Origin: Apoderus coryli
Taxonomy: Eukaryota; Arthropoda; Insecta; Coleoptera; Attelabidae
DNA length: 64,000 nucleotides
Reading direction: 5' to 3'
NCBI GenBank assembly: GCA_911728435.2
Contig: OU452216.1
Coordinates: forward strand, 985,981 to 1,049,980
Under the pieces are notes generated by a model. It saw only the letters and a program-made list of their open reading frames with translations. It ran no database searches and was not told where the DNA came from. The stretch's first letter is position 1. The number at the start of each line of letters is the position of its first letter. Positions 1-10,750 of this stretch are shown one piece after another. The position numbers were made by a program, and so were the translations under genes.

Positions 1-1297
1 AAAGCATGGTAATGGGAAACAAATTTCCAACATAATTAAAAGTCTTGTTACTTTCAGGGAATTCGGGCGTATCTAGTGTTGGCAATATGATTTAATGGAG
101 TTGATACTTCTTTTCCGGCCATCGTTTGTGAACTGTGTTTCACCGGGCATATTGACTGATCACACTAGATGTCGCCAGAAATATTTTGTTGTCACCTATT
201 ATTTATTTTTGGGGATATATTCATTTATACTCTCTAAGTATCTTGATATCAGTAACAGAGTAAATCAAGCGAGAAGCTATGGCTGAGTTAGTTTTATAGA
301 TTGATATTTATGTACATTTTTCCGGCACTAGCACTAAAAACAATTTAAGCAACCTTCAATATTATACGATTTGTATCTGAAAAATGTTCAAGATGTATCT
401 AAATACTTTGACCTATCTTCAAATAACATTACACACAATTAATAACCAACGATATTTCGTAAATCATTTTTAGCTGATTCTGGTTTTAGAGCTATGTCGG
501 TATATCAATTTTTTGAAAACGTCAATTTTCTAATATATCCTGCGCTATCTTCAATTTCACACACCGCATTTATGTTAATAGCCTTATAATAATTTGTTTT
601 TAGGTGTTTTATCCAAATGCGAGAGCTGTACGAATGCATTCCACACTAGCTGCGATAATCCGCCACTAACCCATACACCACGACTGGACAATGTCGTATT
701 GGAAAGGATAAACGTACTGTTGGCGTACTAAATGTCCCATCTGGTATAAGTGTTTCATATGTGACAACAGCAGACGTTTCAGGTTAGAACCATAATACAC
801 ACAATCACAGCACAGATGTTTCTGTCGACAATACTTCTTGTGGTCGACGTCTTGTTGTTTTCGCATGTGTATGTGAGGATCATTATTAATTTGTTATAAA
901 TGTTAAAGTTTACAAACGCCACTTAACGCAATGATTTGGCATACGTACATTTAAGTCGGAAACACTTTGTATATGTCTTATTTTTTTTATTTTAATTCAA
1001 CCATTGTTTAAGACTAAAAGCTTGAATTCGGTGTTTTCCCCTTTCTAATTATACCACCAAGTCGTTCAAAGCGTATTTTTTAAATTATTGCAACCGCTTA
1101 CTACTATTACAAGCAAGAAATAATGTGATTTTTTTGTTTGGAATGTTTACAACAAATTAATCAATGAATTTAATCAATTTTTCTATCAAGTGCATTGTCT
1201 TAAACTCTCAATTCGCCAGACATAAATTAATTTCTTTAGTTTTGATTTTCGAAAATATAAAAAAGAATAATTTCAATTATGCCAATTAAGTTAATAG
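1..1297. other. AT-rich stretch with no supportable gene
   Basis: I see no recognisable gene or element here. Open frames are short and lack motifs. A weak C2H2-like pattern on the minus strand near 666-866 is discussed among the rejected items. Confidence 0.5.
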
Positions 1298-1417
1298 AAA
1301 GAACGACTTTTAGAAGCTAAAACGAATTTAACAGCGGAACTGACTCAGTTACAAAATCACCATTCAGAACTAACGATTTTGTTAAAAAATCAGAAAAGCG
1401 AACAAGAGGAATTGTAA
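1298..1417 (+). pseudogene. Possible coiled-coil exon or remnant, unrecognised
   Basis: An AG acceptor-like site (ttaatag) is followed by a 39-codon frame ending in TAA at 1415-1417. The peptide is rich in Leu, Glu, Gln and Asn with heptad-like spacing (LLEAKTNL, LTQLQNHHSEL, LLKNQKSEQEEL), so it looks like coiled coil. The same frame stays coding-like past the stop (ATEAKLLSLLSIL), which suggests decay rather than a genuine terminal exon. No partner exon was found upstream in the window. It could be a chance reading frame. Confidence 0.25.
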
Positions 1418-1956
1418 TGCGCTACCGAAGCCAAATTATTAAGTTTATTGAGCATTTTAAGAAGCTTTTGGATAAAACTGTTGGTTCGTCATAGTTTATT
1501 AGATGCCGTTTCATTATTTAGTTTTTAATTAGTACAATATTTGTAATTAAGTAGTTTATTAATAGATAATTAGTTGTTCTTCCAAGACTGATTGATCAAC
1601 TTTATTTAGGAATGTTTTTTAATAATAATAGTAATAATTAATTATGTTATTATATTTATATATTGATTTTTCAAAAAATAAATGCAATAATAAATACGTG
1701 TTCGTTTATTAATTAATGGTTAGAGAGTGCAATAGTGCCACAAGACTATAAGAATCCTGGAGATATAAACGCCCAAGACTATAAGGCCAACAGAGGTAGG
1801 AATCTGTTCCAAATGAAAATTAATGAATTTTTACATTTTGGTTCACACTTAAGCAATTAATCTTACTAATCACAGTAAAACAAAAAAAACACTAATGAGA
1901 TGAGACAATAGTTTGTAGTTGTGGATCAATTTTACTTGTACCTACCAATTATCAAA
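1418..1956. other. AT-rich stretch, nothing recognised
   Basis: Long A/T runs and an AATAAA-like hexamer near 1678-1695 are visible, but no gene. I see no element boundary here. Confidence 0.4.
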
Positions 1957-3112
1957 TATTTATTTTATTTATTATTATTGTTTTACATACACATAGTTAC
2001 AAAATTCTTTAAACAGTGTTTGAAGGCAACACTGGTCTCAAGAATAGGTTTACAGAACCAAATCAACAGTGCTCACACCTATACACCAATCATCATAATA
2101 TGCTGAATAATATTTATGCATATATACAAAAATAACAAAACCAAAAAAAAAAGTAATATCCCACACAAGATCCTATCACAAAAAGCAATACGATTCCTAC
2201 AGATAATCATGACAATACAAAAAAAAAAGAGAAAATGTTGGATTAAAAAAGAAAAGATGATAAAATGAAAACGGCAACAAGCAGGAGGTAGATGCAACTC
2301 ACATAGGGACGAGGCCGGTCCTCAACATCTTTTTGAAAGCTCTAAAAGATTTCGCTGCTCTTACCTCCATGGGCAAACTACTATAGATACTTGATGTTTG
2401 GTAAATGGGATCATATAACCCTTTATTAGTTCTAACATTGGCGTGGTAAATATTTTGTTTCGTTCGAGTGTAGTGACTGTGAACATTATGAGCAAACCTA
2501 ATTTGTGTATTTGACTTGTGTTTTATTTATTACTCTATAGATATATTTACTTAAGAATGTTCTCAAGTGGAATCAGATTCATTGTGCTGTATATAGTAGT
2601 AGTGTGGGCAAGCCGTTCAAAGTTAAAAAGTATTTTTATTATCCTATTTTGTAAAACCTCGATTTTGTGAAAAAGTATTCTACCACATGTACCCCATACA
2701 GGCAACAAGTATCTCAAATGTGATAAAAAGAATGCGTTATATATACTCATTTTACTTTTCTCTGTAAGGTAATTTTGGCATATAAATATTGCACCTATCA
2801 TTGGAGTAATCTTATTTGTTATATATTCTACATGATCCTTTCACTGTAGGCTATCATCTATTATCAACCCCAAGTACTTAATTGAAGAAACTTTCTTCCA
2901 AATAGACGCCATTGAGCAATACTATCGGATTTCAAATATTTTTATTTTTTTGGTTGAAAAACATGTACTTTGTCTTGTTAATATTTATTTCTAATTTATT
3001 ATTCAATAGCCATCCAAAATATGTAGACAGATCGTGGTTTACCAATGTTTCCAATTCGTACATGTTAGTTTCACTATATAGTAAAACTGTGTCGTCAGCA
3101 AATGTGTAATAT
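1957..3112 (-). mobile_element. Decayed LINE fragment (RT palm and 3' end)
   Basis: Read on the minus strand, 2932-3112 encodes a reverse-transcriptase palm segment with the YTFADDTVLLYSE catalytic box followed by the NKLEININKTKYM motif. After a frame break, 2547-2801 encodes the post-RT region (SIYNAFFLSHLRYLLPVWG, then KIEVLQNRIIKILFN), which is typical of LINEs of the CR1/Jockey group. The 3' end probably lies near 1957-1990, where the minus strand ends in an AATAATAAATAAA-rich tail. The endonuclease and the first half of RT are missing, so the copy is 5'-truncated and dead. It abuts a hAT transposase remnant at about 3112 with no spacer. Confidence 0.7.
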
Positions 3113-3430
3113 TGCGCCCTTAACTCAACTAACTTAAAACATTTAAGATGCTCATCGGTGTATTTAGAGCTGTAAACATTATTTTTGTACTTCATCGTGA
3201 AAAACGTTTTGTCAAACAAGTAAGTATTACCAAAAACACTAAACAACCCAAGAGCAAATTTATGCAAATTTTCAAATTGTGCCACTGTTATAAAATTCCA
3301 ACAAAGAGATGAATTTTGATATTTGTTCTTATTCATATATGTACTTAACTCAATAATTTCCATTTGGACATCCGGAGCCAAAGTATCAATGTCAGACTCA
3401 AAATGATTTTGAAAAAGCTTAAGCTCCTGC
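3113..3430 (-). pseudogene. hAT-type transposase C-terminal remnant
   Basis: The minus strand encodes a segment with the hallmark order of hAT/ZBED-like C-terminal dimerisation regions: ESDIDTLAPDVQMEIIEL, then FENLHKFALGLFSVFGNTYLFDKTF, then a TMKYKNNVYSSKYTDEHLK block. In the family this reads roughly as FGSTYLCE..FS.MK...S.LTDEHL. The reading frame has an in-frame stop upstream (near 3425) and runs straight into LINE sequence after EHLKCFKLVELRAQY. This suggests the LINE inserted into, or was joined to, an old hAT copy. Only the last ~100 codons are visible; no BED finger or catalytic core is seen. Confidence 0.6.
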
Positions 3431-3589
3431 TATACACCTAAACAAAACAATATTTAACTTAAAATAAATAAAATATATAGGTACCTAAGTTTAACGACAA
3501 CCGAATATCATTATGATATTTGGAAAATATATGTTGGATTTTTGTGTAATAGTGTGTTGTTGATTTGTGCTTAAGCAATATTCATGTCA

Positions 3590-3640
3590 TACAGACTATT
3601 TTGAGAAAGATCAAAAAAATGATCGAAACGTCAAGATTTA
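3590..3640 (+). ncRNA. Hammerhead-ribozyme-like core (decayed)
   Basis: TTGAGAA at 3601-3607 is one to two changes from the invariant CUGANGA. A GATC/GATC stem II closes an A-rich loop (3609-3612 with 3621-3624). GAAACGTC at 3625-3632 gives the second core strand plus a minimal stem III. This arrangement resembles the minimal hammerheads of Penelope-like elements and retrozymes. The first core strand is mutated, so activity is unlikely. No neighbouring coding sequence identifies the carrier. Confidence 0.3.
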
Positions 3641-4329
3641 TTCGCCATTTCTTATAAAATACAATGTGTCTTTCGTAAAACCGCAGTATTATTTGCAAAT
3701 TGACCTAAAATCAAGAAAATAATTTAAAAAAATTATAAAAAAGAGGTCAAAGAAAAAATAAATAAATAAATAAGTAATTAGAGGGCTAACATGGTTTTCC
3801 CCCATACCAAAGTATGATTTTATGGGCTGAAAAGAAGTATGGGGTTTTCTCCAGTGGCTCCTTCTGGGAATTAAAAAGTCATTATATAATCGTATTGTTT
3901 CTCACTTTACAAACGGTAGCGTCTTGCTGATCTGCTAAAGGACCTCCAATATAAGGTATATTAAGTAACAGTAATTATCACAGACTAAGTAAAAGTAAAT
4001 AATTAAAATTTTATTATAATTTTAATCCCAAATGAAACAGCTAACGACATCTAGTCGACAAGATTGCAGTTACATTTTAATGGTGTACGAGTATTTCGTC
4101 TGAAATGCCTCTTTTTAATTGGTTACGCTATTCTCTTCTTCTTCAAAGGAGTGGTATTTTTTTTGATACGAGGCATACTATTTCCAATCTTAGTATATAA
4201 TGTTATAAAAAACCACAACCCCATATGCCTTTGTAAAGTCAATGCCGACCTGCGCCGTCCATAGGCGCCGCATTTTAACTTTTCATAACAATACCTACAT
4301 GCCCTACGATATTTTATATGTTAGTTTTG
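3641..4329. other. Intergenic AT-rich stretch
   Basis: A short (AAAT)n run at 3757-3775 could be the tail of a lost LINE copy. Otherwise I see no gene. The stretch leads into a transposase relic read from the minus strand. Confidence 0.4.
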
Positions 4330-5254
4330 TCTAAATCAGATATAACGGTTCTTATATTCTCTAGGATTATAGCGCTTAAAGTCGGATTCTGATTGCATTT
4401 TCTCAACTGTTCTTTTAGACTGCCCCAAACCAATTCTATCGGATTGAATATGCAGTAATATGGAGGTAAACGTAAATATACATTCGCGAATGATAAGATG
4501 CATTATCCATAACGGTAACTGAACTTGGGGAAATATTAGGCACTAGCTGTTCAGCAAACCATTTTACAAACAAATTTGCTGTATGTCTTTGTGGTAGTCC
4601 GCAGAAGAATGTCTTATGTTTTTGGCTGATAAGAGCAGTGCGTTGGGTACGAACCCATTTTCACTTCCGCATGTAGAATTATGACCCGTTTTCCCCTTGA
4701 ACATCGAGCATTTAAAGTACGATTTTGAGTCGTGTCTACCCAACCGTACTTCACATTATCATGCGTATCAAACCACGTCTCGTCAAGATATATTATCGTT
4801 CTGTTTGACTCGCGGTACTCTTATATTTTACGCAAATATTCCTCGCGCATTTCCACAATACGGCGTGATTCCATTATTAATAAACGGTTATTAATTTTCT
4901 TATATTTAAATGCGCACTCTAATAAAATACCTCTTAAAGTTTCCAAAGATCGATAATAATAATTAGGGTATTCCCTCAGTTTATTCCAAATCATTTCCAA
5001 AGTAGGGCTTTATTTTCTTTATAAAAATTATGAATTGTTCTTCGAATAGATTACTTTGAGGCATCGTCAATATTTTTAAATTTTTGATTTTTCCGTTTTC
5101 TTTTAACAGAGTGATCTACAATAATCCCTTTTCTAATAACTAGATTAATAGTAGAAACCGGAATCTTAGTTAATTCAAACATTCTTTTTATAATAAGTGT
5201 ATTCGTCAATTCATTATTTTCAGACCTTAACTGATGATAAATATTTTTGCTCAT
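4330..5254 (-). pseudogene. IS630/Tc1-like DDE_3 transposase relic (copy 1)
   Basis: Minus-strand frames contain, in order, a helix-turn-helix-like N-terminal region (5051-5254, TKIPVSTINLVIRKG), the first catalytic aspartate in IIYLDETWFDTHD (about 4750-4800), the second in MDNASYHSR (about 4485-4510) and the C-terminal LPPYYCIFNPIELVW box (about 4430-4455) carrying the presumed catalytic Glu. These are the DDE_3 landmarks. The pieces lie in different frames with stops between them, so the gene is dead. A second relic of the same family lies at 6940-7440. I could not find terminal inverted repeats for this copy. Confidence 0.7.
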
Positions 5255-6142
5255 ATAAATATTGATGCTTAAACTCCCAAGATGTTCCGCTCGTGTCGTA
5301 TACCATTATAACGTATCGCGTGGCCGTGTATACAGAAAAAGTTTCATCCACTTGAGGCTTTATTAAAAATTATTATGCAATTTGATAGATCTTCGTACAT
5401 TTTATTAATCTAAGAAAAACTATTGAACAGGTCGTGGTTACAATATTCTGCCACCGTGTTTTACTGTCGGACACAAATTCTCTTCGTAAATTCAAAATTA
5501 AGTCTTCGCCATACCATATGATGTCCATCCGATTATATTTAGATTAATCTGAGAAAATAACACGTTGCCAAAAATTATTTGTTTCATTCATATTATATTT
5601 ATTTGCAAACTCTAATCATTAACCCAATAGTTTTGCCAGTCCCTGTAGTTAGTTTTATTATAAGTCGGCATCCTTAACAATCATAATTATATATAAAAAA
5701 AACGCTGAATTCGATGCCCATTTCTAATGTAAAGAGGCATGGAAGCGGATAACCCCGGTAGAATCGTTAAATTTATATATTATAAAGTAGGAATGGAAAG
5801 ACTATAACCTGAAATGCTTTCGTACTTCTGAAAGTCAGAATCGTTCTAGTTTTTGAAAAGTTCAGACGTATTAGTCTTATAAAAAAGAATTGTTTTAGTT
5901 TATTTTTTAGAGTTTGGACTAGAAAAGAATACTTAAACTTTTTAAAAACTGAGTTCCTGTAAAGTATCATAAAAATATTTCAGTTTATAAATTTTGAACT
6001 ATAGTTAAGGGCAGAAAAATTGAAACTGTTCTGGACCGGAATATACTGAAAAAAACACTATGGCCCTAAGGCTTCAAAGTTTGGAGACTAATGCGTGTTA
6101 CAACACTCTTATTAGATACAACGCATGTCTTAAGATCTGCTA
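5255..6142. other. AT-rich stretch, nothing recognised
   Basis: No gene, RNA or convincing repeat is seen. Part of it may be the flank of the DDE_3 element at 4330-5254. Confidence 0.35.
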
Positions 6143-6878
6143 ATAGGGAGTTAAGGCAGAGCCAGTGACGTATACGTAAACGTATCTTTTGACATCTACG
6201 CATGCGCTCTTTAAATTTATGATACGTTTAACGATACGAAGGCCGTAAACATATGTACCTCTACGCGTATCGTATACTTAAACGTATTGAACCGATTGTT
6301 GTCGGAATTACATGAACTTGTACGAATATCTAGAATAGAACAACAAAAACTGTGAATCTATATTAATAATTAAGCGAAGCTATTTTGCAATAAATACTTT
6401 ATTATTATTAATAGAAGTAGTTTATTTTGTAACAATTATAAACATTTTTCTGTCATTGTTTATAGGTATACATAATAAAATATATAGATATTTGGTTAAT
6501 CATTAAAAAAACAATAATATTAACAACATAGTAAACGGAAGTAGAAGAATCTAAAAGAGTCTTTTTCTCAAGTAAAGTGTTATCTCTATTGTCTGGCAAA
6601 TTCATCTATACCAGCGGCGTCCGTAAGGGGAACGTAGTTGTAATAAAACATGTCTGATTTCATTAATAAAATTTGCAGCGGCGTGCGTTGTAAAAGTTGA
6701 GCAATAATAAACATTTATGTGTTACTAAAAAATAAATATTAATGAAAAGTGCTTCACGTGTTTGGTAAAAGCACCTACTACTATCTCTTAAAGAATAGCA
6801 CCCAAGAAGTATTTTATTTATTTCTTTTAAATATGTACTTAATAAATTCAAAAGGTTGCATACCAAAAATAAAAACAG

Positions 6879-6952
6879 TAAATAAAACAAACTTCTAACG
6901 AAAAACAAAAAAATGAATGTTTTTGTTTTTCGTTAGAAGTTCGTTTTATTTA
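6879..6952. repeat. 33-bp-arm hairpin with adjacent partial repeat
   Basis: Positions 6879-6911 and 6920-6952 are inverted copies (33 bp, one mismatch) around an 8-bp loop. Immediately after, 6953-6974 again repeats the CGAAAAACAAAAAC word. The arrangement looks like a snap-back or template-switching event inside the transposase relic. Confidence 0.85.
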
Positions 6953-7600
6953 CGAAAAACAAAAACATTCATTGTCTACCCAGGTTTCGTCCAAATAAAC
7001 AATATTTCGCCCCTCTTGCCGATATCTCCGTATATCACGGAGATATTTATACCTCCAATGTACTATAGTAATCCGTTCTACCAAAATCTTCCTGTAATTT
7101 TGGCATTTACTCCAAAAAAAAACCGTTGAATTTTAGTAATTTCCTGAGTGATTCCCTAGAATAAGAAAAATTTGCCTCTTCCTTCAATTTTTGTAACAAC
7201 TTCCTTGTTGTCGGGACAACTTTAAACTCCAGATAAAATCTATTTATCAAATGTCTAATGATTTGAAAATCAAAATCGTGCTTTTCGACAAGAGACTGAC
7301 GCGGTCTTTTTTTTCCGGGGCTGGATAACATTTTATCGGGGTTATTTTCAAGCCACAGTTGATACACAGACTTCGGTGTAAAGGGACAGCCAATTAAGCT
7401 TATCTTTCACCGGTAGCTTAAGCCAATTGTTTGCGGCTTCTTCATCGCAAACCCTAAAAACATAAAAAAAAAACAACATATAAAACAGGCATATAGGTAA
7501 GTAAATCAGTGCCGTCAAACGAGGCGACTTTGACACTATATGCTCATTTTTTATGTTTTTTTTTTGTTTTGATATATTTTTACTTGTATATGAATGCAAT
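6940..7600 (-). pseudogene. IS630/Tc1-like DDE_3 transposase relic (copy 2)
   Basis: The minus strand encodes an N-terminal block (7348-7480, EEAANNWLKLPVKDKLNWL), then MYQLWLENNPDK and a helix-turn-helix region with VPTTRKLLQKLKEEANF and SRESLRKLLK (7107-7367). The first catalytic motif IVYLDETWVDNE follows (about 6963-7000). The second and third acidic residues are not seen, because the gene is cut by the 33-bp-arm hairpin. At least one frameshift separates the N-terminal block from the HTH block. The family matches the relic at 4330-5254. It lies within the TIR-bounded element 6143-8417, so it was presumably that element's own transposase. Confidence 0.65.
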
Positions 7601-8417
7601 TATTGTACACTATTATTACCTACCTATAAACAACCGCCCTCATTTCTCTTGTTTGTCCGTGAAGAGTTTTGCCGCGAGTAAATTTATTCATTTTAAAAAA
7701 TTCTAACAAACAACAACAAAGTAGCAAAACAGCAAACTGTTCAATATCATAAAACACTAAATATACAATAATAATTTGATAAAATATTTGATAATACACG
7801 ACAAAGCAAAAATATAAATATCTCCACTCTGCCACTGGATGATATTCAATATTACTCGATATTCCAAGACGGGCGGCAACAATTGCGACGAAGTACTCAG
7901 TTTCCATGGCGACAAAAAGTGCGAGCGTCGACGCACCAATTACGATCGTTCAGGCGGCGTCTCAATACCCATTTCGCGTGGTATTGCCAATTTTACAGAA
8001 GATCATAATTTCTTTTCCCTATTTTAATATTCAGTGGTACAAATTTTAGTTGTTAAATAGAAATAAAACTAACAATTACTTAAAAATTCTGATCTTTTTT
8101 TAGTATTATTATTTGTAATTGTAAAAAAATCGATTTTCAAATTAATACTACTTCTTGCTTAGAACTAGTGCTTTTTTGTGGTTAAATTTGGCAATGTCAG
8201 ATTTTTTTGCACGAATTCCTTTCGCTGTTATAGATTAGTTTGCCAAGCAATACCTTCCGCATATACGATACGTATTGGATGGCACCTTAACTCTATTTTA
8301 AATGACTGCTTATCTAGTGCGTGGCGTTAACACCATGATCTAGTGTAAACATAACCAAACTCTCACGTTTACGTATAGAGATACGTATACGTCTTTGGTT
8401 TTGCCTTAACTCTCTAT

Positions 8418-9752
8418 TATGTGCTGGTTGCATTACGTAAACTAATACAATAATAATATAGAAGTAGGTACACTGTATACACCCTGTGTAATATGTTTTT
8501 AGTACCAAGTAATCCAATCTCATCACAACAAAACGCTCATCAGCTGTGACAACGTGTAAAAATAAAAGTCCTGACTAAGCCAGTGATTTGTAATCAGTGC
8601 CCGTATTAATTAATTTGAACCGAACATAATGTTACTGGTCCGCGAAATTACGAATTTAACGATTGGCAATATCTAAAATGCGACCGATAGCTGCTTTAGA
8701 ATAACACCAGTAATTATTGTTGGAATTCTGTTTATTTTATTTTATTAAATATAGGCAACTTTATATTCCCTGTAAATATTGCAGCTGCACGAAAAATTGC
8801 CTAACCTTGAACGCTTTCTTCTTTGACAGACCGCCGCCGCCGACCGTTTTAGTGGTTGAAATATACCGCCCGGGGGCGCTGAAGTTCAGTTGGCATGTAT
8901 AATTGAATGAGAGTAGTGCGCACGGCCGTCTCTTCTTTTGTAAATGAAAACTCACACTTTCTAATAGTTTCATATTCCAAATAAATGTGTTCGCGTTGTA
9001 CGTAACGCATAATATAATTTTTAGTTTCTTTTAATATAATTCTTTCGCGTAATACATATCAATTACGCATAATATAATAAGAAAGTGTGTTTAGTACTAT
9101 TAATAAAAGTAAACTTGCTCGGTATATTGCATTGTACCTACTTGTACTGTGATTACCATAAACGTTGTTTTTAGTTATAAACTTTTATTGAACAATTGTT
9201 TTGTTTTTTATTGATTGTGTGTGGTGACTTAGTCACAGATTGTATACTTTGTAAATAAATTAGTTATAAGTAAACAAAACATAATTTCGTTTTATTTAAA
9301 ATCATTAATGAATTGTGGATGTGGAAGATGGACAACGCCAAGAAAAACCTCTGCATATGAACCTCCCTCTATTTTTACATTTTTTGGTCAACATCGAGCT
9401 GGATTCTGGATTTCTTGGAAACCGAAACTGGATTTGGGGCAAGAAGTCCTATTATTAAGGCGTAAGACATTTCCACGTTCATCGTAGCACGGACTACCTA
9501 CTAGTACCTACTGTGATTGGTGAGAGTATATTTTTCTGTTATTTTCCTTATATATAAATAGACACAACAGTGCTTTGTGATTTTACATTTTAGTGTTTTT
9601 TCCTTCTAAGACAATTAAAAATAGTAATCATTTTAGTAAAAAGACTGTAAATTATTTACCTAGATTGATATTACATTAAAGCTTGATGTTTTGTTAATTT
9701 ATCTGTTTCAAATTACACTGTGTTGTAAATTTAAATAGATAGTTAAAAGAAA
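8418..9752. other. Leader of BEL/Pao remnant; LTR not resolved
   Basis: This stretch precedes a BEL/Pao gag and probably contains its LTR and leader. A TATA-like TTATATATAAATAG lies at 9550-9563, and short direct repeats of ACGCATAATATAAT lie at about 9003 and 9064. No second LTR copy was found in the window, so I cannot place the LTR limits or primer site. Confidence 0.35.
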
Positions 9753-10750
9753 ATGGCTGACCTAGCAACATTAAAAAAATCAAGAACAGCTACAAAGCGA
9801 GCAATATCGCGTATTGAGACGTGGTTTTCGATAAATAAAGACGATATTTCTGACGTAGTAGAGTTTGAAATAAGACTAACTAGGTTACATAATTTATTTA
9901 AAACTTATGAAAATACTCAAGATAAAATCGAGTCTCTTATAGTCACTCTTGAACAAGTAAATAGTAAGTGGTCTTACAAATCAAATTAAAAAATTTCTAA
10001 AAACTTCTAATTCTACAGAACTTAAAAAAGAATCCGTAGCAGTTAAGCTTCCAGATATAAAAATTGAAGTCTTTTCAGGTAACACAAAAGATTTGGAATC
10101 TTTTTTTTCAGCTTTTTGAAGCGCTTATAATAAACAATCATCAGTTGTCAAATGTTCAAAAGTTTATTTATTTAAAAAGTTATTTGAAAGGTGAAGCTTT
10201 GCAATTACTAGATTCACCTCAAATCACAAACGATATTTTCCAAATAGCTGTAGACATTTTAAAAAATAAATTTGAAAATAAATTTTCTATTCTAATATCG
10301 TACATGTCGGCTATGTTAGACATGCCAAGTATAACAAAATGTAAGCCGAATGTACTGAGAGAGTTTGTTACAACGATACAAAAGAATATTCAATCGTTGA
10401 AAAATTTGAAGCTTAGTTTTGAAGAACTATTTAATGTACTTTTAATTTTTATTTTAGAGAAAAAATTAGATTTCAATACAAAACGTGCTTTCGAAATGGA
10501 AAGAGATCAATCTAATATTCCGGGTTTGAATAATTTCTTTAAATTTCTAGAAAAAAGGTGTATTATTCTGGAAAACCTAGAATCAACAAGTCCTAAGACT
10601 TCACCTAAACCGCAAAGAAAAGGTTTTGTTTCGCACCTCTAATAGTCCAAACATTCCGAAAAATAATAAAAATAATTTCCAAGGCTTTAAGTGCATATAC
10701 TGGGGCAAAGAAAATCATAAAATTTATTCTTGTTTTTTGTTTAAAAATAA
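9753..10750 (+). pseudogene. BEL/Pao retrotransposon gag fragment
   Basis: Translation from ATG at 9753 starts MADLATLKKSRTATKRAIS, typical of BEL/Pao gag. After a frame break near 9970 it continues with KLPDIKIEVFSG, then FEALIINNHQLSNVQKFIYL, YLKGEALQLLDSPQ and FFKFLEKRCIILENLES (to about 10600). This is the DUF1759-type capsid region found in Pao-family gag. A degenerate zinc-knuckle-like stretch (FKCIYWGKENHKIYSC) is read at 10695-10740. The frame is broken more than once, and protease, RT and integrase are absent. It is cut at about 10750 by a minus-strand Jockey element. Confidence 0.8.

Larger units (their letters stand above)
6143..8417. mobile_element. IS630/Tc1-like DNA transposon bounded by TIRs
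   Basis: The left end reads ATAGGGAGTTAAGGCAGAGC. The right end, reverse complemented, reads ATAGAGAGTTAAGGCAAAAC. Both continue into GACGTATACGTA, giving imperfect TIRs of about 34 bp. Each end is flanked by TA (6141-6142 and 8418-8419), the target duplication expected for this superfamily. Both ends also carry extra short copies of the ACGTATACG/ACGTAAACG word. Inside, on the minus strand, is a decayed DDE_3 transposase (6940-7440). The copy is non-autonomous now. The outermost bases are inferred by eye. Confidence 0.65.

Noticed and set aside
666..866. Minus-strand frame with a loosely C2H2-like CCDC..H pattern
   Set aside because: Spacing of Cys and His is off, flanks have stops, and no second finger is seen.
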